Origin: JANPLD01 sp031426355
Lineage (GTDB): Bacteria > Pseudomonadota > Alphaproteobacteria > Rickettsiales > UBA8987
DNA: 26,550 bases
Assembly: GCA_031426355.1 (NCBI GenBank)
Contig: JANPLD010000126.1
Span: forward strand, 1-26,550
Direction: 5' to 3'
Shown here: positions 7,889-16,061 of the stretch, piece after piece
How positions within the stretch are numbered: the first letter of the stretch is position 1
How the letters are laid out: every line of letters begins with the position of its first letter
Position numbers and translations under genes: made by a program
The notes under the pieces: generated by a model
Told to the model about the DNA's origin: nothing
The model's database searches: none
Seen by the model: only the letters and a program-made list of their open reading frames with translations

Positions 7889-8386
7889 TTAAACTTCACC
7901 ACGCAGTGCATAGTCTGGCCAATATTTGGCAGGGTGTTCTTCGTCTTTGTAGTAATTAACTTTGATCCCATTTTGCATAATGCCGTTCTCACTAGTTTTC
8001 TTGCCAGAGTCAGAATAGTGACAGACATCATATTCAGTGCTGATATTTGATATGCCTATAAATTTAAAAGGTTTATCAGTGTGATTATATAGGTTGTGCG
8101 CAAATTCTGATCCGACTGGGAAAAAAAATAAATCCCCTTGCTTTAGCTTTTTATATTTATTGTTACATCGAACAATTGCTTCACCATCAATTGCCAAAAA
8201 CAGTTCTTCATCTTGTTCGTGGTAGTGATATGGACAAGAAAAATTCTTAGGATCAACAATTTCAAGGTGAAAGCCTAGTTTTTGCGCTCCAAACAGATCC
8301 GCTACGCGCACGACCGCCCCATAATAATTCTCTTGTTTCTCAATTCTAACAAAGTTTGCATCATCAAAAACATTAATAATTTTCAT
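7889..8386 (-). CDS. Cupin-domain protein
   Basis: A 165-residue single-domain cupin. Motif 1 is seen as CPYHYHEQDEELFLAIDG, giving the His-x-His-x(4)-Glu metal ligands and terminal Gly. Motif 2 is FFPVGSEFAHNLYN, giving the P-x-G-x(3)-H element. The metal set is complete, so it likely binds a divalent ion. Cupins range from oxygenases and isomerases to storage or sensor proteins, so no reaction is assigned. It lies just downstream of tRNA-Ser on the same strand, and its start is the ATG 28 nt after the tRNA 3' end. Confidence 0.85.
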   Translation of the reverse strand: MKIINVFDDANFVRIEKQENYYGAVVRVADLFGAQKLGFHLEIVDPKNFSCPYHYHEQDEELFLAIDGEAIVRCNNKYKKLKQGDLFFFPVGSEFAHNLYNHTDKPFKFIGISNISTEYDVCHYSDSGKKTSENGIMQNGIKVNYYKDEEHPAKYWPDYALRGEV

Positions 8387-8414
8387 AATTATTTAATTAA
8401 GTACGAATTAAAAA

Positions 8415-8502
8415 TGGCGGAGAGGATGGGATTCGAACCCACGTTACATTGCTGTAAACACGCTTTCCAAGCGTGCGCCTTCAACCGCTCGGCCACCTCT
8501 CC
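8415..8502 (-). tRNA. tRNA-Ser (GGA anticodon)
   Basis: Read on the minus strand, the acceptor stem GGAGAGG/CCTCTCC closes the molecule, with discriminator G and an encoded CCA (8417-8415). The D arm has GGCCGAGCGGTTGAAGGC, the anticodon arm is CACGC-TTGGAAA-GCGTG with anticodon GGA (8468-8466), a long variable arm of class II type follows, and the T loop is GGTTCGAATCC. The long variable arm and GGA anticodon identify a serine tRNA for UCC/UCU codons. No clear terminator follows it before the cupin gene. Confidence 0.97.
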
Positions 8503-8566
8503 AATTTCTTTTACTCTCTGTCAAAAAACCTTATATTACAATATATCAACCCGTCAAATATTTAAA

Positions 8567-10204
8567 ATGGCTGATTATTTAGAAAATAGGCTTAAGGCAC
8601 TGGAACAGCTCAAAAATTTCCTTAAAAATAATAAGCCGGATTTCAAAATTATCTATCCTGAGGATGCCGCTTATGGGAATTATACCAATCCGGAGCGTGG
8701 AGAGAAAAGCTTTCCATCTCTGATATTCAGGCCGGAAAATACAGAGCAATTACAAAAGATAGTAAAAATACTGAATGAATATAAATTCGGTGCAGTAATA
8801 TTTGCGGGGAATACTGGGCTTGTTTCCGCTCAGCGTGCACAGGGCGAAGCAGTGATAGATATGAATATGCTTGATAATGTAACCTCAATCACTCTTAAAA
8901 ATGGTGAGGTTTATAATTTTTCAAAACCTAAAGAATCTCCTTTCAAAAAAGCAGAAATATGGAAAGATGAACTTGCGATATGGAAAAATTCCAAAGAATT
9001 TGCAAATAATGATTTCTATGATGCGATTATAGAATGTGAGGCTGGTGCATCTGTTGGAACGATCAATTCTATTCTGGAGCCGCTCGGTATTGAAGTACCG
9101 ATTGATACGGGCGCGATGTGGATTGGTGGTGGCATGAGCGCAGGAGCAGCGGCAGCAAATGCTTCCCACGGCACATTCGGCCTGCTTTATGGCAAGGCAT
9201 CTGACTTGGTGGTGGAAACAGAATCTATTAATGGTGATGGGTCGCTCCGCACAGATAAAGGTCAAGCGGGTGTTAAACCTACCGTTCTTGATGGCGAGGT
9301 AATAATAAACTCCGCCCGCGCGCAATATGGTGACAGTGCTATCGGCACTCAGGGCACATTCGCCCTTATCACAAAATTGAAATTTATTACGAAAAGAATT
9401 CCCGTCTCGCGTCATTATTTTCTAGTGCAGGTAGATAATCTTGCGGAAGTTGCGAATATCAGGAAAGCCTTACGCATGAACTTCACTAATAAAGTTCTGC
9501 AGTTTGAGATAATGAATCATTTCTCGCTAGAGCTAGTGAGGAAATTCGAACCTGAGAATTATGTAAATCCTTTCTATGATGATGAGGGTAAGCCTATGGA
9601 TAGCAAAACTCCCATACCTTCCAAATATGTCCTGATGTTCCAGATAATCGCATTCGAGGATGAGGATTTCTACAGTTACGGAGCATATGATCTGCTGACG
9701 CAGGAAATAAAGTTTTCCGAAAACAAGATTGCTTATGCGGGCGGTAATGGCGATGACCCGGAAGGTTTCATAAAACTCCGCCATTCAATATCAGGAGCAA
9801 GCAGTAAATATGCCGCAAGCCTTGGCGGTGCGGCAACTCACCGTATCACGCCGGATGTTTCGGTTCCTGTTTATGAAATTGAGAATTATATAAAAGAAGT
9901 AATAAAAGTTGCTGAAGATCATAATTGTGAAGCCGCGATATTTGGCCATATCGGCATTGGTTCATTCCATGTTCATGTGTTTGGGGATATAAAAAACAAA
10001 AAGGATGAAGTTCTGGAGATGATTTACCAGATAACCACCAAGCATAACGGCAGTTGCTGGAGCGAGCATGGTGTCGGCACTGTAAACGCCCATTTCTATA
10101 AAAAATATACCCCGCAGAAATATATGAATGAATGGCTTTCCTATAAGAAGAAATATGATCCTAATAATATTCTAAGCCCGCAGAGCAACGGGTTTGATGT
10201 TTAA
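8567..10204 (+). CDS. FAD-linked D-2-hydroxyacid dehydrogenase, probably D-2-hydroxyglutarate dehydrogenase
   Basis: A 545-residue flavoprotein of the GlcD/D-2HGDH/D-lactate dehydrogenase type. The PCMH FAD-binding domain covers about residues 45-230 (FRPENTEQLQKIVKIL, FAGNTGLV, AMWIGGGMSAGAAAANASHG). The C-terminal FAD-oxidase domain ends with SEHGVGTVNA (about 499-508) and KKYDPNNILSP. The longer open frame upstream runs through tRNA-Ser, so ATG 8567 is the start. About 40 residues at 113-152, rich in Lys and aromatics, are inserted between FAD-domain strands compared with standard members. By neighbourhood the likely reaction is D-2-hydroxyglutarate to 2-oxoglutarate, downstream of HglS. 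D-lactate or glycolate are alternatives. Its stop shares a TTAA with the convergent dehydrogenase gene. Confidence 0.85.
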   Translation: MADYLENRLKALEQLKNFLKNNKPDFKIIYPEDAAYGNYTNPERGEKSFPSLIFRPENTEQLQKIVKILNEYKFGAVIFAGNTGLVSAQRAQGEAVIDMNMLDNVTSITLKNGEVYNFSKPKESPFKKAEIWKDELAIWKNSKEFANNDFYDAIIECEAGASVGTINSILEPLGIEVPIDTGAMWIGGGMSAGAAAANASHGTFGLLYGKASDLVVETESINGDGSLRTDKGQAGVKPTVLDGEVIINSARAQYGDSAIGTQGTFALITKLKFITKRIPVSRHYFLVQVDNLAEVANIRKALRMNFTNKVLQFEIMNHFSLELVRKFEPENYVNPFYDDEGKPMDSKTPIPSKYVLMFQIIAFEDEDFYSYGAYDLLTQEIKFSENKIAYAGGNGDDPEGFIKLRHSISGASSKYAASLGGAATHRITPDVSVPVYEIENYIKEVIKVAEDHNCEAAIFGHIGIGSFHVHVFGDIKNKKDEVLEMIYQITTKHNGSCWSEHGVGTVNAHFYKKYTPQKYMNEWLSYKKKYDPNNILSPQSNGFDV

Positions 10205-11709
10205 GCGGTAAACTTAACACCCTGTGCCAGTTCTGGTGCAGAAAGGCCGTAATAGGTGGTTGAAGTCTGGCGCCTCATATAGCTTTTCCATGAATCAGAA
10301 CCTGATTCACGCCCTCCGCCAGTTTCTTTCTCCCCGCCGAATGCGCCGCCAATTTCTGCCCCGCTGGTGCCGATATTTACATTGGTAATGCCGCAATCAG
10401 AATATTTTTTGAAGATTTCTGCTTCACGAAGGTCGTTGGTAAATATTGCAGATGACAGGCCTTGCGGAACTGAGTTATTCATCTCAATTGCCTGTTCCAA
10501 GGTTTTATATGGTAATACGTAAAGGAGCGGAGCAAAAGTTTCCTTCTCAACGATCTCAATTTGTTTTTTAAGTTTTACAAGGGCAGGGTTCACATAATAG
10601 GCATTCGGGAATTTATTCTGCAATATCCTTTCCCCACCTATCACTTTAGCGCCTGACTTTTTGATTTCCTTGATAGTATTCTGCATATTTTCATAAGCAT
10701 CTTTATCAAGCAGTGGGCCAATTAAGGTGCCTTCCACAAGGGGATCCCCAATTTTACTTTTTAGTGAAGAGAATGCATTTTGTATCTTTCCAAAAACATT
10801 TTCATAGATGGATTCATGTACCAGAACCCTTCGTGTTGAAGTACATCTTTGTCCTGTAGTGCCAACCGCTCCAAATAATATTGAGGGTAGGGTAATATTG
10901 AGGTCAGCGGAAGGAGTAACTATTACCGCGTTATTACCACCAAGTTCAAGAAGTGAACGACCAAGCCTTTTTCCAACCTGTTCTGCAACAATTCTACCCA
11001 TTTTGGTGCTGCCTGTCGCGCTGATAAGAGGTATTCTTTTATCATTTACTAACTGCTCACCAATTTTATAATTACCGCAAATAATTTCACAAACCTGCGG
11101 GAGTTTAATTCCAGTTTCTTTAGTGAATCTTGCAAGTGCCTTATTAAATATATGCTGGCAGGCAAGAGCAACTATCGGGGTTTTCTCCGAAGGTTTCCAC
11201 ACAACTGAATTACCGCATACAACACCTAAACAAAAATTCCACGCCCAAACTGCAACCGGGAAGTTGAATGCGCTGATAACGCCAATAACACCAAGTGGTA
11301 GCCAGTTCTCCTGCATGCTATGCTGTGAGCGTTCTGATGGAAGTGTTAATCCAGATATAGTGCGGGATAAACCCAATGCGAAATCGCAAATATCTATCAT
11401 TTCCTGAACTTCACCAAGCCCTTCCTCATATATCTTCCCGCATTCTATGGTAACGAGTTTTCCAAGCGGCTCTTTTACTTTGCGTAGTTCATCACCGAAT
11501 ATCCTCATCAGCTCGCCGCGCTTTGGTGCTGGGATATCCTGCAATATTTTAAAAGCATCAACAGAGGCTTTTATCTTTTTGTTATAACTTTCTTTTGAGT
11601 CTGATTGCACCGAACCGATCAAAGAGCCATCAATAGGGGAATAAGATTTTATATCTCCTTTGTTTAACGCTGTTAAACCAAGTTCTGAAAATATTTTTTT
11701 GATGTTCAT
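10201..11709 (-). CDS. ALDH7-type L-2-aminoadipate-6-semialdehyde dehydrogenase
   Basis: A 502-residue NAD(P)-dependent aldehyde dehydrogenase of the ALDH7/antiquitin (AmaB) group, which oxidises 2-aminoadipate-6-semialdehyde (in equilibrium with piperideine-6-carboxylate) to 2-aminoadipate in lysine breakdown. Catalytic residues are in place: Cys289 in TTGQRCTSTRR and Glu255 in LLELGGNN. NAD-site segments are ISAFNFPVAVW, WKPSEKTP and SATGSTKMG. The C-terminus NIGTSGAEIGGAFGGEKETG, followed by GGRESGSDSWKSYMRR, is highly specific to ALDH7. It is the last gene of a three-gene minus-strand operon, 3 bp after the lysine dehydrogenase-like gene. The family call is very firm and the pathway call firm given the neighbours. 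Confidence 0.94.
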   Translation of the reverse strand: MNIKKIFSELGLTALNKGDIKSYSPIDGSLIGSVQSDSKESYNKKIKASVDAFKILQDIPAPKRGELMRIFGDELRKVKEPLGKLVTIECGKIYEEGLGEVQEMIDICDFALGLSRTISGLTLPSERSQHSMQENWLPLGVIGVISAFNFPVAVWAWNFCLGVVCGNSVVWKPSEKTPIVALACQHIFNKALARFTKETGIKLPQVCEIICGNYKIGEQLVNDKRIPLISATGSTKMGRIVAEQVGKRLGRSLLELGGNNAVIVTPSADLNITLPSILFGAVGTTGQRCTSTRRVLVHESIYENVFGKIQNAFSSLKSKIGDPLVEGTLIGPLLDKDAYENMQNTIKEIKKSGAKVIGGERILQNKFPNAYYVNPALVKLKKQIEIVEKETFAPLLYVLPYKTLEQAIEMNNSVPQGLSSAIFTNDLREAEIFKKYSDCGITNVNIGTSGAEIGGAFGGEKETGGGRESGSDSWKSYMRRQTSTTYYGLSAPELAQGVKFTA

Positions 11710-11712
11710 ATA

Positions 11713-12783
11713 TTATATATTATAAAAACTTCCATTCTTTGTTTTTAAGAATTTTTCGAGTAGTATATCTTCCTGCTTAATATAACCTTTCTGCGGCAGA
11801 TCACCTTTTGCTGCAAGTTCAATTACAGCAGCGATAGAGCAGGCAGTTGTCCAAGAAATAGCGCGCCATTCCTTTCCATCTATCTTCTTAGGGTAATATG
11901 CACGAACGAACTCATCACGGAATAATTCCTTCTTACCTGACCTCTTTTTGAATCCTTCCACGGCAGCATGCACATAAACCACATCATCATTTACTGGAGG
12001 TTTAGCGTTAACAAGAATTTCGCCTGCACGTATACGGTCTTCCTTCATCATGAGTTCATGGAAATAAAACTTCATGAGCTTTACATGGCCGGGATAACGC
12101 ATAGTTTTATAGTTAAGCTTCTGCACCTTACCCTGATAGGTTTCGCACATAGTACCAAGCCCACCTGATGTCGTAAATGCCTCAAGGCGCTTTCCATCAA
12201 TAACGATCTTTTCAAGGTCTTGCATGGCAGGCACACGCTTTATTTTACCATCTTCAATTACTTCGCAATCATTCAGATATTCGTTTACCACACCCTCAGG
12301 CGACCAGTTGAAAGCATATCCCAGTTCACCTTTAGGAGATTGAGGTAAGGCACCAACGCGAAGTTCAATTGAACGAAGTTCGTCAAAATCCTTGGCTAAA
12401 CTTGCACCGACTATTGCAATAAACCCCGGTGCTAATCCACATTGTGGCGCTAAAATGGATTTAGATTTTTTAGAGAGGCTTTGAATGTAATCAGAAGTAG
12501 GAACATCTTCTGTTAAATCAAAATAATGAATACTCTCTTCAAAGGCAGCTTTTACAACGCTTTTGTTAAGGTGGTAAGGCAAGCATGAAACCACCGCGTC
12601 ACCTTCCTTAATTATCTTTTTAATAAAAGCGGCATTGGAAACATCTCCGCTTTTGGTTGGAAATTTTAGATCAGGTCTTTTATTCTTATCAACTCCGGTA
12701 ACCGTAAAACCGCTGGTATTCAGAAGTGTGGCAACTAATGTGCCAACTTTTCCAAGCCCCAATACTGTAATTTTTTTGATCAT
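11713..12783 (-). CDS. Lysine 6-dehydrogenase / saccharopine dehydrogenase-like enzyme
   Basis: A 356-residue oxidoreductase with an N-terminal Rossmann nucleotide site, VLGLGKVGTLVATLL, and the saccharopine-dehydrogenase-like C-terminal domain. Segments such as CGLAPGFIAIVGASLA, WSPEGVVNEYLNDCEVI, LEAFTTSGGLGTM and LNYKTMRYPGH resemble lysine 6-dehydrogenases (EC 1.4.1.18), which make 2-aminoadipate-6-semialdehyde from L-lysine with NAD in one step. No lysine-ketoglutarate reductase domain or gene is present here, which favours lysine dehydrogenase over saccharopine dehydrogenase, but a distant reductase cannot be excluded. The start codon overlaps the stop of the upstream HglS gene (ATGA, 12783-12780), indicating translational coupling. 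It feeds the following ALDH7 enzyme. Confidence 0.82.
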   Translation of the reverse strand: MIKKITVLGLGKVGTLVATLLNTSGFTVTGVDKNKRPDLKFPTKSGDVSNAAFIKKIIKEGDAVVSCLPYHLNKSVVKAAFEESIHYFDLTEDVPTSDYIQSLSKKSKSILAPQCGLAPGFIAIVGASLAKDFDELRSIELRVGALPQSPKGELGYAFNWSPEGVVNEYLNDCEVIEDGKIKRVPAMQDLEKIVIDGKRLEAFTTSGGLGTMCETYQGKVQKLNYKTMRYPGHVKLMKFYFHELMMKEDRIRAGEILVNAKPPVNDDVVYVHAAVEGFKKRSGKKELFRDEFVRAYYPKKIDGKEWRAISWTTACSIAAVIELAAKGDLPQKGYIKQEDILLEKFLKTKNGSFYNI

Positions 12784-14051
12784 AAGATTTCACTTTTATA
12801 TAATTCATCAGATTCAACTATACTCTTATTCATATAAGTTTCGAGCAGAGTTTTGGAATAAGCAGGGCGGGTGATATTATCTGATTTAGTACCGGCCTGA
12901 TTCAGATTTGAGGCAAATATTCCTGCGGCGCTTACCGGCAGAAAATCCTCATAACGCACAGGTGAATTATCTTTGCGGTAATAGGCTAACCCTTGTTTCT
13001 TAAGTTCTTCATGAGAATCAGGAATTGCGCTGAAACATGCCGCATATTCTTTTAAATATACAGAGTAATTTTCAGCCGCAATTTTAGGACTTACTGCTTC
13101 AGCTTTAGCAATACATTCATCATATAATTTCCTTCCTTTTGGTGTCATGGCAACACCGCGCTGTTCAACCTCACCAAAGCGTGCGGTGTGAGTTCCCGTG
13201 GTTTTACTGCCATCTGGATTCGTGAATTCAACCTGCTCATCGAGTGCTTTATATGATGTCTGACGTAGCAGAACCAAAGCTTTGCGGGCAGGGGGTCCTT
13301 CAATTGTATCTTTCATTCCTTTATGGGAAAGGTTTTTATACTCACTTCCCAAACGGGATTTCATTTCACTCTGCAGAAGTTCAATATCCAGAGTGTTTGG
13401 TGTAAGGTGGTTCAGATGTGGGTTAGGGAAACAAGCAATATCAGCAGCAATATTTATCTTTTTGTTGATAAGGGTTTTATATAATTCATGGTCTTTAGCT
13501 TTGCCTTTCCAACCAAAAAGCTTTTGCCCTTCACTTAAAAATTCTTCTGACTGAACTTCATTCAAACCATTTTCTTTGTCGCTGATCTCAATTAATGAAA
13601 TTAATTTGTCAGAGAATATTTTCCTATCTTTTAAAGTATCCTCAATCCGTTTGCGGGTTTCTGCATCAAAATAATCTGTCATTAGTAACGAGCAGAAAAC
13701 GCGGTGATCTGCATTTTTGAGCGGACGGAATGCAGTTGAGATAACCGGCTGGCTTTTAGCTCCGGCATCAGCAAGGTTATAGAAATTTACCGGCTGCATA
13801 TCAAGGCAGTTAAAAAAACGTGCCATCATTGCGAGTTCTTCAGGTTTACCTAGGCGAATTGCCCCATGGCGTTCCGAGCTTAAATTATTTAACTCCTCGT
13901 CAGATATTTTTAGATCATTTTCTTTTGCCACCTTTTTATTAACATCCTGAACGGTTTCCAGAAGCTTATTGTATAAGGGAACTTCCCTTGCATACATGTC
14001 GGAAAGGGATTTGAATAATTTCTTGCGAAGTATATTTTTTGATATGGCCAT
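12780..14051 (-). CDS. hglS: DUF1338 2-oxoadipate dioxygenase/decarboxylase (HglS, hydroxyglutarate synthase)
   Basis: A 423-residue protein of the DUF1338/YdcJ family. In Pseudomonas putida HglS, an Fe(II) enzyme of this family, 2-oxoadipate is converted to D-2-hydroxyglutarate with O2 and loss of CO2. The family's metal and substrate residues appear conserved: His62 and Arg66 in RHGAIRLG, His216 in NHLTPNTLDI, and Glu295 (or 297) in RFGEVEQRGVAMTPKGR. Length suits the family. It is the first gene of a three-gene operon and overlaps the next by 4 bp. With the lysine dehydrogenase-like, ALDH7 and FAD enzymes beside it, a role in lysine catabolism is well supported. No clear ribosome-binding site precedes the ATG. 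Confidence 0.88.
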   Translation of the reverse strand: MAISKNILRKKLFKSLSDMYAREVPLYNKLLETVQDVNKKVAKENDLKISDEELNNLSSERHGAIRLGKPEELAMMARFFNCLDMQPVNFYNLADAGAKSQPVISTAFRPLKNADHRVFCSLLMTDYFDAETRKRIEDTLKDRKIFSDKLISLIEISDKENGLNEVQSEEFLSEGQKLFGWKGKAKDHELYKTLINKKINIAADIACFPNPHLNHLTPNTLDIELLQSEMKSRLGSEYKNLSHKGMKDTIEGPPARKALVLLRQTSYKALDEQVEFTNPDGSKTTGTHTARFGEVEQRGVAMTPKGRKLYDECIAKAEAVSPKIAAENYSVYLKEYAACFSAIPDSHEELKKQGLAYYRKDNSPVRYEDFLPVSAAGIFASNLNQAGTKSDNITRPAYSKTLLETYMNKSIVESDELYKSEIL

Positions 14052-14152
14052 GCTGCAAAATACCAGAAAAAATCCTACGGAAAAATTAAAAAGGTATTTA
14101 GATAAGTTTATGCAGTTTTAAATAGAAAAGGTGTTGTTATGCTGCGCAAGTC

Positions 14153-15982
14153 TTACTGCTGCGCTTGCACCATCTGCTCCAGTTCCAGCCAGCGTGTTTC
14201 AGAATGGTCTAACTGATTCTGAAGCTTTCCAGCTCTTTCTGAAGCGATAACAAAATTCTCATAATCGTTAGTGTAAAAATCAGGATTTAAAAGCTTTTCG
14301 TTAAGTTCGCTAATTTCTTTCTCCAGCTCTTCAATTCTTGCAGGAAGAGTATCCAATTCATATTGCAGCTTATAAGTAAGTTTTTTTGCAGCTGGTTGTT
14401 CCTTTGTTTCAATGGGAACTTCGACTGGCTTAAATTTTTTATTGTTTGGTTTTTGCAATGATTTACCGGAAGCTTCCATGTAATCAGTATAACCACCAAT
14501 ATAATTTTCAACGACACCATTACCTTCAAAAACAACAGTGCGAGTAACTATCTGGTCAAGAAAATCCCTGTCATGGCTGACCACGAAAAGTGTTCCTTTA
14601 TATGCAGAGAGTATATCCTCGAGCATATCAAGCGTATCCATATCAAGATCATTGGTAGGTTCATCAAGAATGAGGAAGTTGCCGGGATTCGCTAAAGTTT
14701 TTGCGAGCATTAAACGATTCTTTTGTCCGCCTGAAAGTGTGCCGACGTGATGCTGAGCCTCTTTCGGGTCAAACATGAATTTTTTGAGATAGCCGCAGAC
14801 ATGCATTTGGTTGCCACCAACATTTACATGATCGCCACCACCCGGGCAGAGGGTTTCCCATAATGTGTTGGTTTCATCAAGTGCTTGACGTTTCTGGTCA
14901 AAATAAGAGATTTCAACTGTTTTAGAAAGTTTAATTTTTCCGCTGTCAGGCTGCATTTCCCCAAGGAGTAATTTTAAAAATGAAGTTTTTCCAGAGCCGT
15001 TTTTCCCTAGTATCCCAACCCTATCACCTTTGGTTATCTTGAAATTAAATTTATCTAATATTGTTTTTTGTTTTTCGCCTTCGGTGAAAACTTTCGATAC
15101 ATTATAGAATTCTGCGACAATCTTGGAATCAAGTTCAACACCAGGAACATCAATATCAATTTTCCTGATAGCGCGATTATAATTTGAAATATCTGAACGA
15201 AGTTTTTCACGCGCTTTCTTTATATCTTCAACTCGGCGAACATTACGTTTTCTACGTGCTTTGATACCTTTTGTAGCCCATTCAATTTCCTGCTCCATTA
15301 TCTTTTTGCGCTTATGAAGCTCGCGTGCTTCCTGATCTAGCAATATTTCAGACCATTCTTCAAAATATTCAAAGCCTCGCGGGCATATCTTTATCCTTCC
15401 GCGATCAAGCCAAAAAACTTTATTGGAAATATTTTTAAGGAAAGTTTTATCATGGCTGATACAGATGAACGCGCCACGATAATTCTTTAGATATTCTTCA
15501 AGCCACTCTATACCTTCAAGATCCAAATGGTTTGTCGGCTCATCAAGAAGTAATATGTTAGGCTCTTCAACAAGTGCGCGGGCAAGGCAGGCGCGACGTA
15601 GCTGGCCACCTGAGAGCTTGTCCATCAGCTCATCACCTTCCAGATCTAACGGTTTGATCACATAATCAACCATGTATTTGTAGTCGTCATTCTGCTTGTC
15701 TTTTGAGAGTGCATTGAAAACGAAATCAAAAACCTTCTGGCCTTTTTCAGGTTTAATATCCTGCTGTAAATAACCTACTTGAACATCAGGTGCTAAAATG
15801 CGTTTACCTTTATCAACTTCCTTATCACCGGTTATAAGGTTCATCAGCGTGGTCTTTCCAGCGCCATTCTTACCGACAAGGCATATCCTGTCCTTCTCAT
15901 GGATGTTAAAAGAAAGGTCTTCAAATAAAGGTGCTGCCCCAAAAGTTACCAGGGCATCTGAAATGGAAAGTAATAAGTTCAT
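14153..15982 (-). CDS. uup: ABC-F family ATPase Uup
   Basis: A 609-residue soluble ABC-F protein with two ATP-binding cassettes and no membrane domain. Cassette 1 has Walker A GKNGAGKTT (about 37-45), signature LSGGQLRRACLARAL and Walker B LLLDEPTNHLDL. Cassette 2 has GKNGSGKTS, LSGGQKNRLMLAKTL and LILDEPTNDLDMD. A charged interdomain linker lies between them, and a C-terminal coiled coil (about 545-605) follows a Lys/Pro-rich spacer, which is the Uup arrangement. ABC-F proteins act on the ribosome; Uup also affects precise transposon excision in E. coli and binds DNA through its tail. It lies 101 bp upstream of hglS on the same strand, so shared transcription is possible. Confidence 0.93.
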   Translation of the reverse strand: MNLLLSISDALVTFGAAPLFEDLSFNIHEKDRICLVGKNGAGKTTLMNLITGDKEVDKGKRILAPDVQVGYLQQDIKPEKGQKVFDFVFNALSKDKQNDDYKYMVDYVIKPLDLEGDELMDKLSGGQLRRACLARALVEEPNILLLDEPTNHLDLEGIEWLEEYLKNYRGAFICISHDKTFLKNISNKVFWLDRGRIKICPRGFEYFEEWSEILLDQEARELHKRKKIMEQEIEWATKGIKARRKRNVRRVEDIKKAREKLRSDISNYNRAIRKIDIDVPGVELDSKIVAEFYNVSKVFTEGEKQKTILDKFNFKITKGDRVGILGKNGSGKTSFLKLLLGEMQPDSGKIKLSKTVEISYFDQKRQALDETNTLWETLCPGGGDHVNVGGNQMHVCGYLKKFMFDPKEAQHHVGTLSGGQKNRLMLAKTLANPGNFLILDEPTNDLDMDTLDMLEDILSAYKGTLFVVSHDRDFLDQIVTRTVVFEGNGVVENYIGGYTDYMEASGKSLQKPNNKKFKPVEVPIETKEQPAAKKLTYKLQYELDTLPARIEELEKEISELNEKLLNPDFYTNDYENFVIASERAGKLQNQLDHSETRWLELEQMVQAQQ

Positions 15983-16061
15983 TTTATAAGTCAGTTAAAT
16001 GCCTGATATAAGCCAAAATGAACTTATTTAAAGGAAAAAGAGCAAATCTCCCTTGGGAATA

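Noticed and set aside
8282..8566. N-terminal extension of the FAD dehydrogenase
   Set aside because: The extra 95 codons run antisense across tRNA-Ser and part of the cupin gene, and family members start near ATG 8567.
14100..14180. Terminator at the end of uup
   Set aside because: The GCAAG/CTTGC pairing is short, partly inside the coding region and has no T-tract.
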